Positions 1 to 6,302 of a stretch of DNA of 10,873 nt are shown here, one piece after another. Numbering within the stretch: position 1 is the first letter of the stretch; every line of letters begins with the position of its first letter. Below the pieces are notes generated by a model. It was not told the origin of the DNA, ran no database searches, and saw only the letters and a program-made list of their open reading frames with translations. The position numbers were made by a program, and so were the translations under genes. Origin of the DNA: an uncultured Collinsella sp. (GTDB lineage: Bacteria > Actinomycetota > Coriobacteriia > Coriobacteriales > Coriobacteriaceae); the NCBI GenBank assembly GCA_900542165.1, contig UQMM01000044.1, positions 1-10,873 of the forward strand, given 5' to 3'.

Positions 1-352
1 CACCCTTGGCAGGATCATAGTCCATCAGCTTTTGGAGCATTTGCTCCCGGCAGGACAGTTTTATATCCAGAAAACGGTCTGTATCGTACAAATCGCCGCC
101 ATCCACACCAAGAAAGCTCTTGATGCGCTTATTAAGCTGCGGCTCGTAGTGATGTAGAAAGAACGAAAAATGTAGCAAATTCTTTTCATGCAAAGCAGAC
201 AGGATATATTCGTTCAGATTGCCCACTGATGGCGGCTCCGGTTCCAGTTGGAAGATGCGCTCTGCCACATAGGGAATGATGCCGTCACCGTGCGGATTGA
301 CAGCGTGTTTTGGTATGTATCCGGTCATATTCCATGTAAAATCATTCAGCAT
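1..352 (-). CDS. Partial AT-rich gene of foreign character, possibly sigma-factor-like
   Basis: An open frame read on the minus strand starts at ATG 352-350 and runs off the left edge, giving 117 residues without a stop. The start is well supported: an AGGAAGG ribosome binding site lies about 6 bases upstream. The product begins MLNDFTWNMTGYIPKHAV and later has a helical stretch containing LLHFSFFLHHYEPQLNKRI. It ends at the edge with MDYDPAKG, which recalls region 2 of sigma-70 proteins, where a YDP-x-KG motif precedes the core-binding helix. That match is from memory and weak, so the function is tentative. The gene follows the 388-807 gene by 35 bases on the same strand, so the two may be co-transcribed. 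Base composition is much more AT-rich than the rest of the window, suggesting arrival on a mobile element from a Firmicute-like donor. The C-terminal part lies outside the window. Confidence 0.7.
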   Translation of the reverse strand, partial: MLNDFTWNMTGYIPKHAVNPHGDGIIPYVAERIFQLEPEPPSVGNLNEYILSALHEKNLLHFSFFLHHYEPQLNKRIKSFLGVDGGDLYDTDRFLDIKLSCREQMLQKLMDYDPAKG

Positions 353-387
353 AGCGCACCTTCCTTCTAAGTAATCAGCGGGAATAA

Positions 388-807
388 TTAACCATAATTC
401 CAGGTTTGTCTTGCAGCATTTATATTATCCAGAAGAACAGATGCAGGATTTGCCTCGTAATAGTACGTGCTTATATCCAAAACGCCTTCTTCCATTTCAC
501 CCCACTCTGCTGTTCGGGAAACAAAGATTCTATTATATACACACCAATCGCATGTGGTGGTGAAAGCAGCAATATCTGCAAAGTCTTTTGGAAATACAAT
601 TCTTCTTCCATTTGATGTTGGCTTAAGATAGTTCTCCATTATTTCTTTGAAATTCTTCAGATCATAATCCGTAGCGTTTTCCAAAGCTTTACAGACAATC
701 AATTCTTCGTGCGTGAATTCTGTAAGTGTTTCTAAATGGTTTGCAAGAATTAGACCATAAATAACGCAAACCTTTTCTTTAGCGCTTCTTTGAACGGTCC
801 GCTGCAT
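388..807 (-). CDS. Hypothetical protein, AT-rich, probably 5'-truncated
   Basis: A 139-residue open frame that I do not recognise. It is acidic, with no obvious signal peptide or membrane segment. A CDWC pair lies around residues 86-89, and the C-terminal half is rich in aromatic residues (DISTYYYEANPA). Its composition matches the downstream 1-352 gene and contrasts with the GC-rich host. The start is doubtful: no ribosome binding site precedes ATG 807-805, and an in-frame TAG (831-829) sits only seven codons upstream. The first codons also fall where composition changes from AT-rich to GC-rich. I infer that the true N-terminus was lost when the foreign block joined host DNA near 780-810, so this may be a pseudogene. 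The alternative is a real short gene with a weak start. Confidence 0.5.
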   Translation of the reverse strand: MQRTVQRSAKEKVCVIYGLILANHLETLTEFTHEELIVCKALENATDYDLKNFKEIMENYLKPTSNGRRIVFPKDFADIAAFTTTCDWCVYNRIFVSRTAEWGEMEEGVLDISTYYYEANPASVLLDNINAARQTWNYG

Positions 808-882
808 AATACTGCCAACGCACGGGACCTAGCAGCACACCCTGTGCGCAATCTTTTGGTGGACATCGAGGAGGCCGCATAA
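751..882 (+). pseudogene. Possible 3' remnant of a host gene at the foreign/host junction
   Basis: On the plus strand one frame is open from just after an in-frame TAG near 750 to TAA 880-882. Its last part has GC-rich, host-like codons and a protein-like tail ending RNLLVDIEEAA. The upstream part of the frame lies in the AT-rich block and has no convincing start. The simplest reading is that the C-terminal coding end of a host gene was left behind when the AT-rich block replaced its front. The tail is too short to name a family. It ends 2 bases before the ATG of the 885 ORF, a spacing typical of operon partners. This is inference from composition and spacing only. Confidence 0.25.
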
Positions 883-884
883 GC

Positions 885-1094
885 ATGCATTCTTTCAATG
901 ACGCAGCACAGCAGCCATCCCTAAAATATGCAGACCTTTTCTCCTTCCCCCCGACACAGAGAGACGGCTTCCTCGACTCCCCCACCACAAAAGCCAAACG
1001 CTCAACCGACCAGAGCCACAACTTGCGAGCATCGTTCGAAAAGCTCCAAGCATCCCTAGACAAGGCGTTCCCCGAACAGGCAAGAGCAATCTAA
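885..1094 (+). CDS. Small hypothetical protein
   Basis: A 69-residue frame from ATG 885 to TAA. GAGGAGG at 868-874 is a good ribosome binding site about 10 bases before the start. The product is hydrophilic, with no signal peptide or membrane segment. Its C-terminal part (residues ~48-66, containing ASFEKLQASLDKAF) looks like an amphipathic helix. I recognise no family. Its start lies 2 bases after the stop of the possible gene remnant ending at 882, so it may be the last gene of an operon whose front is missing. It ends 25 bases before the AraC-family gene on the same strand. An overlapping minus-strand frame (1063-779) lacks comparable support. It could still be chance coding in GC-rich DNA. 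Confidence 0.4.
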   Translation: MHSFNDAAQQPSLKYADLFSFPPTQRDGFLDSPTTKAKRSTDQSHNLRASFEKLQASLDKAFPEQARAI

Positions 1095-1107
1095 GCCCAT
1101 CGCGCTT

Positions 1108-1113
1108 TATACT
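1108..1113 (+). promoter_or_regulatory. Candidate -10 box for a leaderless araC-family transcript
   Basis: TATACT matches the -10 consensus at five of six positions and ends 6 bases before ATG 1120, so the expected transcription start falls on or next to the start codon. No ribosome binding site precedes that ATG. Together these suggest a leaderless mRNA, which is common in Actinobacteria. No good -35 is visible, so this is tentative. Confidence 0.35.
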
Positions 1114-1119
1114 GATGCC

Positions 1120-2058
1120 ATGCGAAACATGGATCACATAGAATTGCACCGCGGAGGACGCGAGGAAGCGTTTCCCGAAACCGCCGAAGACTGGCCCTAT
1201 ATTGCCGAACGCGCAGAATTCGCTCGCTATCCGGGCAATTCCGTCCCCTGGCACTGGCATTCCGAAGTTGAGCTTTTCTACATGGAGCAGGGAGCGATTG
1301 ACTATCGAACGCGCGCGGCTCATGAGCACGTACGCTTTGAGGAAGGGTCCGCCGGCTTTATCAACGGCGGCGTTTTGCACAGCACGCTGCAATCACCCAA
1401 TTCGGCACCAGCCATTCAAATGTTGCATATCTTTCAGCCGTCGATGCTCGGCGATCCCACGGGACGTCTCCAAAAGCGCTACATCAACCCATTGCTTCAA
1501 TGTCGAGGCGTCGATGTGCTCAAATGGTCGCCCACCAACCCCGACGATATGCCCTTTATCGATTTGCTAAAGAGTTCCTTTAACCACGACCTTCAACGGC
1601 CGCAGAACGAGATGGCGCTTCGGAATAGCTTGTCAGAGCTCTGGATTCAGATTTACGCCAAGGCCGAACCGCTCTTTGCCTCCGACAACGCCTCTTGGAT
1701 GACCAACCGCGACGTACAGTTCAAGGCAATCCTGGACTATATCCGCGCAAACTATGCAGCCGCTATAGATGTGCCTCAGATGGCATCTGCAGCCGGCGTA
1801 AGCGAAAGAGAGTGTTACCGCATTATCGAAGCTTGCGCAGGAACGACCCCGGCGACATATCTACGCGCATACCGCATAAACCGTGCTTGCGAACTTTTGG
1901 CACACACCACGCGAACGGTACAGACAGTCGCACGCCAATGCGGATTTATAACAGCAAGCCATCTTGGCCAGGTATTTAAAGAACAAATGGGGTGCACTCC
2001 TTCGAGCTATCGAGCAGCGAGGCAGAATCTCGATAGCACCAGGCAGAAATCCCGCTAG
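1120..2058 (+). CDS. AraC-family transcriptional regulator with N-terminal cupin-type domain
   Basis: A 312-residue cytoplasmic DNA-binding regulator. The N-terminal half is a cupin-like sensor: a PWHWHSEVELFYMEQG-type stretch at residues 43-58 carries the usual histidine pair, and INGGVLHS (81-88) forms the second cupin strand motif. The C-terminal ~100 residues hold the two AraC helix-turn-helix units: the first around 218-240 (VPQMASAAGVSERECYRII), the second around 266-297 (VARQCGFITASHLGQVFKEQ, then GCTPSSYR). This order and length are typical of AraC regulators that sense sugars or other small ligands. The ligand cannot be read from sequence. ATG 1120 was chosen because a -10-like box sits at the right distance for a leaderless transcript; ATG 1129 is an alternative. 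The HAD phosphatase gene follows 56 bases downstream on the same strand and may be co-transcribed or regulated by it. Confidence 0.92.
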   Translation: MRNMDHIELHRGGREEAFPETAEDWPYIAERAEFARYPGNSVPWHWHSEVELFYMEQGAIDYRTRAAHEHVRFEEGSAGFINGGVLHSTLQSPNSAPAIQMLHIFQPSMLGDPTGRLQKRYINPLLQCRGVDVLKWSPTNPDDMPFIDLLKSSFNHDLQRPQNEMALRNSLSELWIQIYAKAEPLFASDNASWMTNRDVQFKAILDYIRANYAAAIDVPQMASAAGVSERECYRIIEACAGTTPATYLRAYRINRACELLAHTTRTVQTVARQCGFITASHLGQVFKEQMGCTPSSYRAARQNLDSTRQKSR

Positions 2059-2114
2059 CCCTTCTTCTGTCACTGCATCAAACTTGCAGGCAAACAACAG
2101 AGAGGAGCAATCAT

Positions 2115-2738
2115 ATGAAGCACTTTGACCATATCGTATTTGACGTTGATGGGACATTGGCAGATACAGAAGAAAGCGTTCTGTCATCGCTTGTCCAGAT
2201 TGTCCAAGAAGAGACCAGCAAAACGCTTCCCCGACACGAGCTTGACTTTGCCCTCGGCATACCCGGCAAGGATGCCCTTGAGAAACTTGGGATCTACTCG
2301 CAGGCAACGTTGGATCGCTGGTGCCAAGTTGCCGCCAGCTTTAAAAGCACCATCAGCGTGTTTCCCGGCTTGCACGAAGTTATCGCAACACTCTCCGACA
2401 ACGGCTGCAAACTTGGCATCGTCTCCTCACGTGCGCGCGACGAATACGCAGAAGAAATTGCACCCCTTGGCTTCGATAAGTATTTTGAGCACATCATCCT
2501 TGTCGAAGACACAACCGAACATAAACCCGCACCCGCTCCCATGCTCGAATATCTCCGGCGTACGGGCGCGAATCCTGGCAACGTCGTCTACGTTGGCGAC
2601 ACCGTCTACGACGAACAATGCGCAACTTCGGCAGGGGTCAGTTTTGCCCGAGCAGCATGGGGATCACACCAAGATATCCCAAACGCCACCTACAACCTCA
2701 AAACCCCCAACGACCTACTAACCCTAACAACCAAGTAA
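2115..2738 (+). CDS. HAD-superfamily hydrolase, phosphoglycolate phosphatase-like
   Basis: A 207-residue soluble phosphatase of the HAD superfamily (Gph/PpaX/beta-phosphoglucomutase-like branch). All four motifs are visible. Motif I is DVDGTLADTE at 10-19, with nucleophile D10 and acid/base D12. Motif II is the serine in GIVSS (101-105). Motif III is K137 in EHKPAPAP. Motif IV is GDTVYDEQ (161-168), with Mg-binding D162 and D166. Residues ~16-85 form a small helical cap of the C1 type. Such enzymes hydrolyse small phosphorylated metabolites; the substrate is not predictable here. An AGAGAGGAG ribosome binding site lies just before ATG 2115. It follows the AraC-family regulator on the same strand and faces the aldolase gene across the inverted-repeat region. 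Length is typical for the family. Confidence 0.9.
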   Translation: MKHFDHIVFDVDGTLADTEESVLSSLVQIVQEETSKTLPRHELDFALGIPGKDALEKLGIYSQATLDRWCQVAASFKSTISVFPGLHEVIATLSDNGCKLGIVSSRARDEYAEEIAPLGFDKYFEHIILVEDTTEHKPAPAPMLEYLRRTGANPGNVVYVGDTVYDEQCATSAGVSFARAAWGSHQDIPNATYNLKTPNDLLTLTTK

Positions 2739-2764
2739 CCCCCGCGCCCCACCCTTTCAGCCCC

Positions 2765-2841
2765 AACGCCACAAGGACGACGACCTCGAGTAGGTCAACC
2801 TGGGAGGGACGAGGGCTTAGTTCCCCAATCTTTCCGCAGGG
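2765..2841. repeat. Decayed relative of the adjacent inverted-repeat element
   Basis: This stretch resembles the start of the next one. AACGCCACAAGG at 2765-2776 recurs at 2871-2882. A GGGAC..CTTAGTT.CC.AA..TTCCGCAG pattern at 2806-2839 recurs, with changes, at 2909-2941. The offset is about 102-106 bases, so the two look like tandem direct copies with small indels. This copy lacks a matching right arm and no longer forms a long stem. It is followed by a T-rich stretch (about 2856-2862). Confidence 0.5.
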
Positions 2842-2893
2842 GCAAAAAGCAACGTCTTTTTTCCGACACTAACGCCACAAGGGCGATTGAGCA

Positions 2894-3044
2894 GGACGGT
2901 TTGGGCGGGTCCCGTACTTAGTTTCCAAAATCATTCCGCAGCGCGAAGGCCCCCGTTGTCAACGCTTCGAAGAAGTGAGACAACGGGGGCCTTCATGCGC
3001 GAGGACGTTTTGGAAACTAAGTACGGGACCCGCCCAAACCGTCC
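2894..3044. repeat. Long hairpin element with 37-base perfect inverted repeats
   Basis: The left arm at 2894-2930 (GGACGGTTTGGG...) is the exact reverse complement of the right arm at 3008-3044. Inside, a second perfect 16-base stem pairs 2945-2960 with 2979-2994 (GACAACGGGGGCCTTC) around an 18-base loop containing CTTCGAAG. Between the two stems, GCGC at 2941-2944 can pair with 2997-3000. The whole 151 bases can fold as one long hairpin. It sits between the ends of convergent genes, so it could end transcription from both sides, but the outer stem is far longer than a usual terminator. It has no coding capacity of note. A MITE-like or other interspersed element is the main alternative. The rest of the 2739-3068 gap holds only the decayed relative. 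Confidence 0.85.
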
Positions 3045-3068
3045 GGTGGAATCAGAGTACCCTTGCTG

Positions 3069-3926
3069 TTACTCTGCTTTGCCCACAGAGTTGAGGTTGG
3101 TCATGCGGATCTTAACCAGCTCGGTGATCTCACGCATGCCCTCCTTGGCCGGCTTCTTGGGATCGAAGCAGGCGGGGTTCTCGGCCATGTAAGCCATGAA
3201 GCCCTTGGTGTAGGCCTGACGCAGCTCGGTGGCGTAGTTAACCTTGCAGATGCCGTTCTTCACAGCCTCGGCAACCTGCTCATCGGGCACACCGGAGGTG
3301 CCGTGCAGAACCAGCGGCACGTCGACGGCGTCGCGGATGGCCTTGACCACGGACTGCTCGATGTGCGGATCGCTCGTGTACACGCCGTGGCTGGTGCCAA
3401 CGCCAATAGCGAGGGAGGTGCAGCCAGTGCGCTCGACGAACTCCTTGGCCTCGGCCGGATCGGTGTAGGGGCTCTCGCCCTCAACCGCAGGACCGTCGTC
3501 CTCCTTGCCGCCAACCTTACCGAGCTCGGCCTCGACGGGCACGCCCATAGCGCGGCCAGCGTCGGCGACGGACTTGGTCAGGGCGATGTTGTCCTCAAAG
3601 GACTCGTGCGAACCGTCGATCATGACAGAGGTGTAGCCAGTGCGGAAAGCCTGCATGCAGCGGTCATAGCCATCGCCGTGATCGAGGTGCAGAGCGACGG
3701 GCACAGAAGCGCGCTCGGCGGCAGCCTTGACCATGCCGTAGAAGTAGTCCAGACCAGCGGTCTTGATGGTGCCCGGGGTGGTCTGCATGATGACGGGGGA
3801 CTTGGTCTCCTCGGCAGCAGCCAGAACGGCCATAACAAACTCGAGGTTCTCGACGTTGAACGCGCCGACGGCGTAGTGGCCGGCCTGAGCGTCCTTAAGC
3901 ATCTTTTCGGTGGTAACAAGTGCCAT
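3069..3926 (-). CDS. fba: Class II fructose/tagatose-bisphosphate aldolase
   Basis: A 285-residue zinc-dependent aldolase that splits fructose-1,6-bisphosphate, or tagatose-1,6-bisphosphate, into dihydroxyacetone phosphate and glyceraldehyde-3-phosphate. Family landmarks are in order: YAVGAFNVENLE near 18-29, HLDHGD at 80-85 (catalytic D82, zinc ligand H83), VEAELGKVGG at 131-140, GTSHGVY at 177-183 (zinc ligand H180), and LHGTSG at 207-212 (zinc ligand H208). Length matches the 284-286 residues of FbaA and GatY/KbaY. The GT-x-HG-x-Y and TPGT stretches lean slightly toward the GatY side, so substrate preference is open. ATG 3926-3924 was chosen over longer starts because GAGAGGAG lies 9 bases upstream. 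A 7-base inverted repeat (3053-3076) spans the stop codon. It is divergent from the DeoR-family gene, suggesting local control, unlike a purely housekeeping fba. Confidence 0.93.
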   Translation of the reverse strand: MALVTTEKMLKDAQAGHYAVGAFNVENLEFVMAVLAAAEETKSPVIMQTTPGTIKTAGLDYFYGMVKAAAERASVPVALHLDHGDGYDRCMQAFRTGYTSVMIDGSHESFEDNIALTKSVADAGRAMGVPVEAELGKVGGKEDDGPAVEGESPYTDPAEAKEFVERTGCTSLAIGVGTSHGVYTSDPHIEQSVVKAIRDAVDVPLVLHGTSGVPDEQVAEAVKNGICKVNYATELRQAYTKGFMAYMAENPACFDPKKPAKEGMREITELVKIRMTNLNSVGKAE

Positions 3927-4261
3927 GAGCGTTTGCTCCTCTCCCTCGCCCGCATCTGGACATCGGGCGTAGTTGTTCACAAGGCGTTTTACCTTGCGTT
4001 TTGCTGCGCTCATTGTATGAAAATCAACGGCGTTGCACGTATGAGATATCACCGGCACACAGGTCAAGACACTCGTTTTTGAAAAGCAAACGGAAGGGAT
4101 TCGCGCCGGATCCCTCTATACGACATTGCAGTTTTCAAGCGAATCATCTTTCTTTTATAGAAAAGATAAGTAATCGAAAGGCGTTTTCTTACTCAAAAAG
4201 AAAATGAACGAAAATGGACTCAACACAATTCCTGCAAATTTCAGTTGAGGATGGAGCAGCT
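3927..4261. promoter_or_regulatory. Divergent regulatory region between aldolase and DeoR-family gene
   Basis: No convincing gene lies here. The region must carry both promoters. On the minus strand TACAAT (4017-4012) is a possible -10 for the aldolase, but I see no good -35. On the plus strand TATAGA (4156-4161) is a possible -10 for the regulator, with TTTTCA (4132-4137) as a weak -35. The stretch 4150-4220 is rich in GAAAA/TTTTC words. Confidence 0.5.
4151..4166. promoter_or_regulatory. Candidate DeoR-type operator
   Basis: TCTTTTATAGAAAAGA is a perfect 6-base inverted repeat with a 4-base spacer, overlapping the candidate -10 of the DeoR-family gene. A looser repeat of the same flavour (GTAAtcGAAA...TTTTCttAC) follows at about 4170-4192. 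DeoR-family sugar regulators often bind A/T-rich TTTC/GAAA words, so self-regulation and control of the divergent aldolase from here is plausible. Confidence 0.3.
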
Positions 4262-5065
4262 ATGGCCCATGTAACAACCCGAGCCTTCGCCGACGAACGC
4301 CGTACCGCCATTTTGGAAATGCTCGATCATAATGCCTCGGTGCAGGTAGCAGAAATCGCCCAGACCTTTGGCGTGTCCTCCGTCACCGCCCGCGCCGACC
4401 TTGACGCGCTCGCCGAAGCAGGCAAGTTGCGCCGCACGCATGGTGGTGCCGTATCGCTCCACAAACGCCTGACCGTTTCCACGCAGGATCGCCGCATCAA
4501 TGTCAACGTCGCCGCCAAGCAGGCCATCGCGCAAAGCGCCATCGAGCTCGTCAATGACGGCGACACCCTGCTCGTCGACTCGGGCACCACGGCGCTCGAG
4601 TTCGTCCGGCTCCTCGATCAGCGCGACGGTATCACCGTCATCACGGCAGACATTACCATTGCTGATTACATCGACGAGAGCATGCCCTCGGTCGATGTCG
4701 TCATGCTGGGCGGGGCGCTGCGCAAAGGCCATCGTTATTTGTACGGACCGCTCACTATGCAGGCGCTCCAAATGGTCCATGCCGATCTGGCCGTCATGTG
4801 CCCCGGCGCCTTTGTCCCCAGCTGCGGCTTTACGACCGACTTTCCCCAGATGGCCGAGACCAAAACGGCTATGATCGCCGCGGCCCGTCAAAGCGTCGCC
4901 CTCATGGACGCCAGCAAGGTTAACGGACGCGGCATGTACCGCTTTGCCGAGCTTGCCGATGTCGACTCCATCGTGATGGACCGTGACCCCGACCATGCCG
5001 TCGCCACCTCAATCGCCGAGGCCACTGACAGCTCACGCCCAGCCCTCATCATCGCCGACGCTTAA
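4262..5065 (+). CDS. DeoR-family sugar-responsive transcriptional regulator
   Basis: A 267-residue cytoplasmic repressor-type protein. Residues ~10-63 form the DeoR winged helix-turn-helix: DERRTAILEMLDHN, then VQVAEIAQTFGVSSVTARAD, ending with the RRTHGGAV signature (58-64). The C-terminal DeoR sensor domain shows DTLLVDSGTTALEF (101-114), VVMLGGALRK (146-155) and KTAMIAAARQSVALMDASK (201-219), the part that binds phosphorylated sugars in this family. The frame is open from ATG 4214, but I chose ATG 4262 because GGAG lies 5 bases upstream, the extra 16 residues look unstructured, and 267 residues is a normal family length. It is divergent from the aldolase gene, its most likely target. A strong hairpin terminator follows the stop codon directly. 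The inducer is likely a sugar phosphate of the aldolase pathway; this is inferred. Confidence 0.9.
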   Translation: MAHVTTRAFADERRTAILEMLDHNASVQVAEIAQTFGVSSVTARADLDALAEAGKLRRTHGGAVSLHKRLTVSTQDRRINVNVAAKQAIAQSAIELVNDGDTLLVDSGTTALEFVRLLDQRDGITVITADITIADYIDESMPSVDVVMLGGALRKGHRYLYGPLTMQALQMVHADLAVMCPGAFVPSCGFTTDFPQMAETKTAMIAAARQSVALMDASKVNGRGMYRFAELADVDSIVMDRDPDHAVATSIAEATDSSRPALIIADA

Positions 5066-5068
5066 ACA

Positions 5069-5103
5069 AAAACCACCACAAAGGTCTCCTTTGTGGTGGT
5101 TTT
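5069..5103. terminator. Bidirectional rho-independent terminator
   Basis: A perfect 16-base stem pairs 5069-5084 (AAAACCACCACAAAGG) with 5088-5103 around a 3-base loop. It carries A's on the left and T's on the right, so it can act on both strands. It begins 3 bases after the DeoR-family stop and ends 22 bases before the end of the convergent flavodiiron gene. Confidence 0.92.
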
Positions 5104-5125
5104 GCTCGTTAAAAGCGAAATATCG

Positions 5126-6286
5126 CTACTTGGAAAGCTCGTCGGCGAGGGCCTCAATCTGAGCGCGCGAGGCGTCGTTGAGCGAGCCCAGCACGGTCAC
5201 CTTGTTCTGCGCCAGGGTGATGTCCTTCATGCCCTCGAGCTCCTTGGTCATAACCTTGGCAGCGGTGGGCGCCCAGGAGCCAGCCTCAACGAGTGCCACC
5301 GTACGGTTCTGGTAGGCATGCTCGGCGAGCGTGTGGATAAAGGTGCTCATGAACGGGAAGATCTCACCCTGATAGGTGATGGAGGCGAGCACCAGACGGT
5401 CATAGCGGAACGCATCCTCAACGGCCTCGGCCATATCATCGCGAGCCAGGTCAAAGACGGAGACCTTCTGGCCGCGGGCCTTGAGCGCAGAGGCAAGCTC
5501 CTCAACGGCAGCCTTCAGATGGCCATACACGCTCGCATAGGCGATCGTGATGCCCTCGTCCTCGGGCTGATAGCTCGACCAGGTGTTGTAGGTGTCGAGG
5601 TAATAGCCCAGATTCTCGGTAAGAACAGGACCATGGAGCGGGCAGATGATCTGGATATCCAGATCGGCGGCCTTCTTGAGCACGGCCTGCACGAACTTGC
5701 CGAACTTACCGACGATGCCAAAGTAGTAGCGGCGAGCCTCGCAAGCCCAACCCTCGGAATCCTCGATGTCGTTGGCGCCAAACTTGCCAAAGCCGTCGGC
5801 GCTAAAGAGCACCTTGTCGGTTGCCTCGTATGAGAACAGTACCTCAGGCCAGTGCACGTTGGGGGCGCCGACAAACGTTAGGCTGTGGCCACCCAGGTCG
5901 AGCACGTCGCCCTCTTTGACGACCATCTTGCGCTCGGGGTAGTCGGTGCCAAAGTAGTTGGCCATCATGCGGAAAGCACCCATGCTGGCCACAATCTGTG
6001 CCTGGGGATAGCGCTCCATAAAGGCGGCGATGCCAGCGGAGTGATCGGGCTCCATGTGATGGACGACCAGGTAGTCGGGCGTGCGGCCGTTGAGTACGGA
6101 TTCGAGGTTACCGAGCCACTCATCGACAAAACCACCGTCGACCGAATCGGCGACGGCAATCTTCTCGCCCAAGATAACGTAGCTGTTATATGCCATACCG
6201 TTCTCGGACACGTCGTACTGGCCCTCGAACAGGTCGATGTCGTGGTCGTCGACGCCGATATAGCGGATATCCTTGGTGATCTCCAT
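5126..6286 (-). CDS. fprA: Flavodiiron protein (O2/NO reductase, class A)
   Basis: A 386-residue cytoplasmic flavoprotein that reduces oxygen to water and/or nitric oxide to nitrous oxide, a common defence in anaerobes. The N-terminal metallo-beta-lactamase-like half (~1-245) keeps the diiron ligands: H77-x-E79-x-D81-H82 in HHMEPDH, H145 in NVHWPE, D164 in FSADGFG, and H218 in PLHGP. The C-terminal flavodoxin half (~247-386) begins ITIAYASVYGHLK, the FMN phosphate loop, and includes ASITYQGEIFPFM near 301-313. There is no rubredoxin or reductase domain attached, so electrons must come from separate proteins not in this window. ATG 6286-6284 is preferred to the longer frame because AGGAGG lies 9 bases upstream. 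It follows the LacI-family gene on the same strand by 129 bases and is probably transcribed separately. O2 versus NO preference cannot be read from these residues. Confidence 0.94.
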   Translation of the reverse strand: MEITKDIRYIGVDDHDIDLFEGQYDVSENGMAYNSYVILGEKIAVADSVDGGFVDEWLGNLESVLNGRTPDYLVVHHMEPDHSAGIAAFMERYPQAQIVASMGAFRMMANYFGTDYPERKMVVKEGDVLDLGGHSLTFVGAPNVHWPEVLFSYEATDKVLFSADGFGKFGANDIEDSEGWACEARRYYFGIVGKFGKFVQAVLKKAADLDIQIICPLHGPVLTENLGYYLDTYNTWSSYQPEDEGITIAYASVYGHLKAAVEELASALKARGQKVSVFDLARDDMAEAVEDAFRYDRLVLASITYQGEIFPFMSTFIHTLAEHAYQNRTVALVEAGSWAPTAAKVMTKELEGMKDITLAQNKVTVLGSLNDASRAQIEALADELSK

Positions 6287-6302
6287 CAGGCAAAGCCTCC
6301 TA

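Noticed and set aside
779..1063. 94-residue minus-strand frame across the foreign/host junction
   Set aside because: It crosses the composition change without disturbance and overlaps other frames; nothing supports its start.
895..1392. 165-residue minus-strand frame overlapping the AraC gene start and the small ORF
   Set aside because: No ribosome binding site seen, and its front half is antisense to the cupin domain of the regulator.
2894..3044. Invertible (phase-variable) segment between the 37-base repeats
   Set aside because: Inversion would flip only a 77-base, nearly self-complementary interior with no promoter I can see, and no recombinase is nearby.
3063..4082. 339-residue plus-strand frame opposite the aldolase
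   Set aside because: It mirrors the aldolase in GC-rich DNA, has low-complexity composition rich in Gly, Leu, Val and His, and no ribosome binding site; the aldolase motifs settle the strand.
5093..5833. 246-residue plus-strand frame opposite the flavodiiron gene
   Set aside because: It starts inside the bidirectional terminator and mirrors a gene with intact metal ligands.
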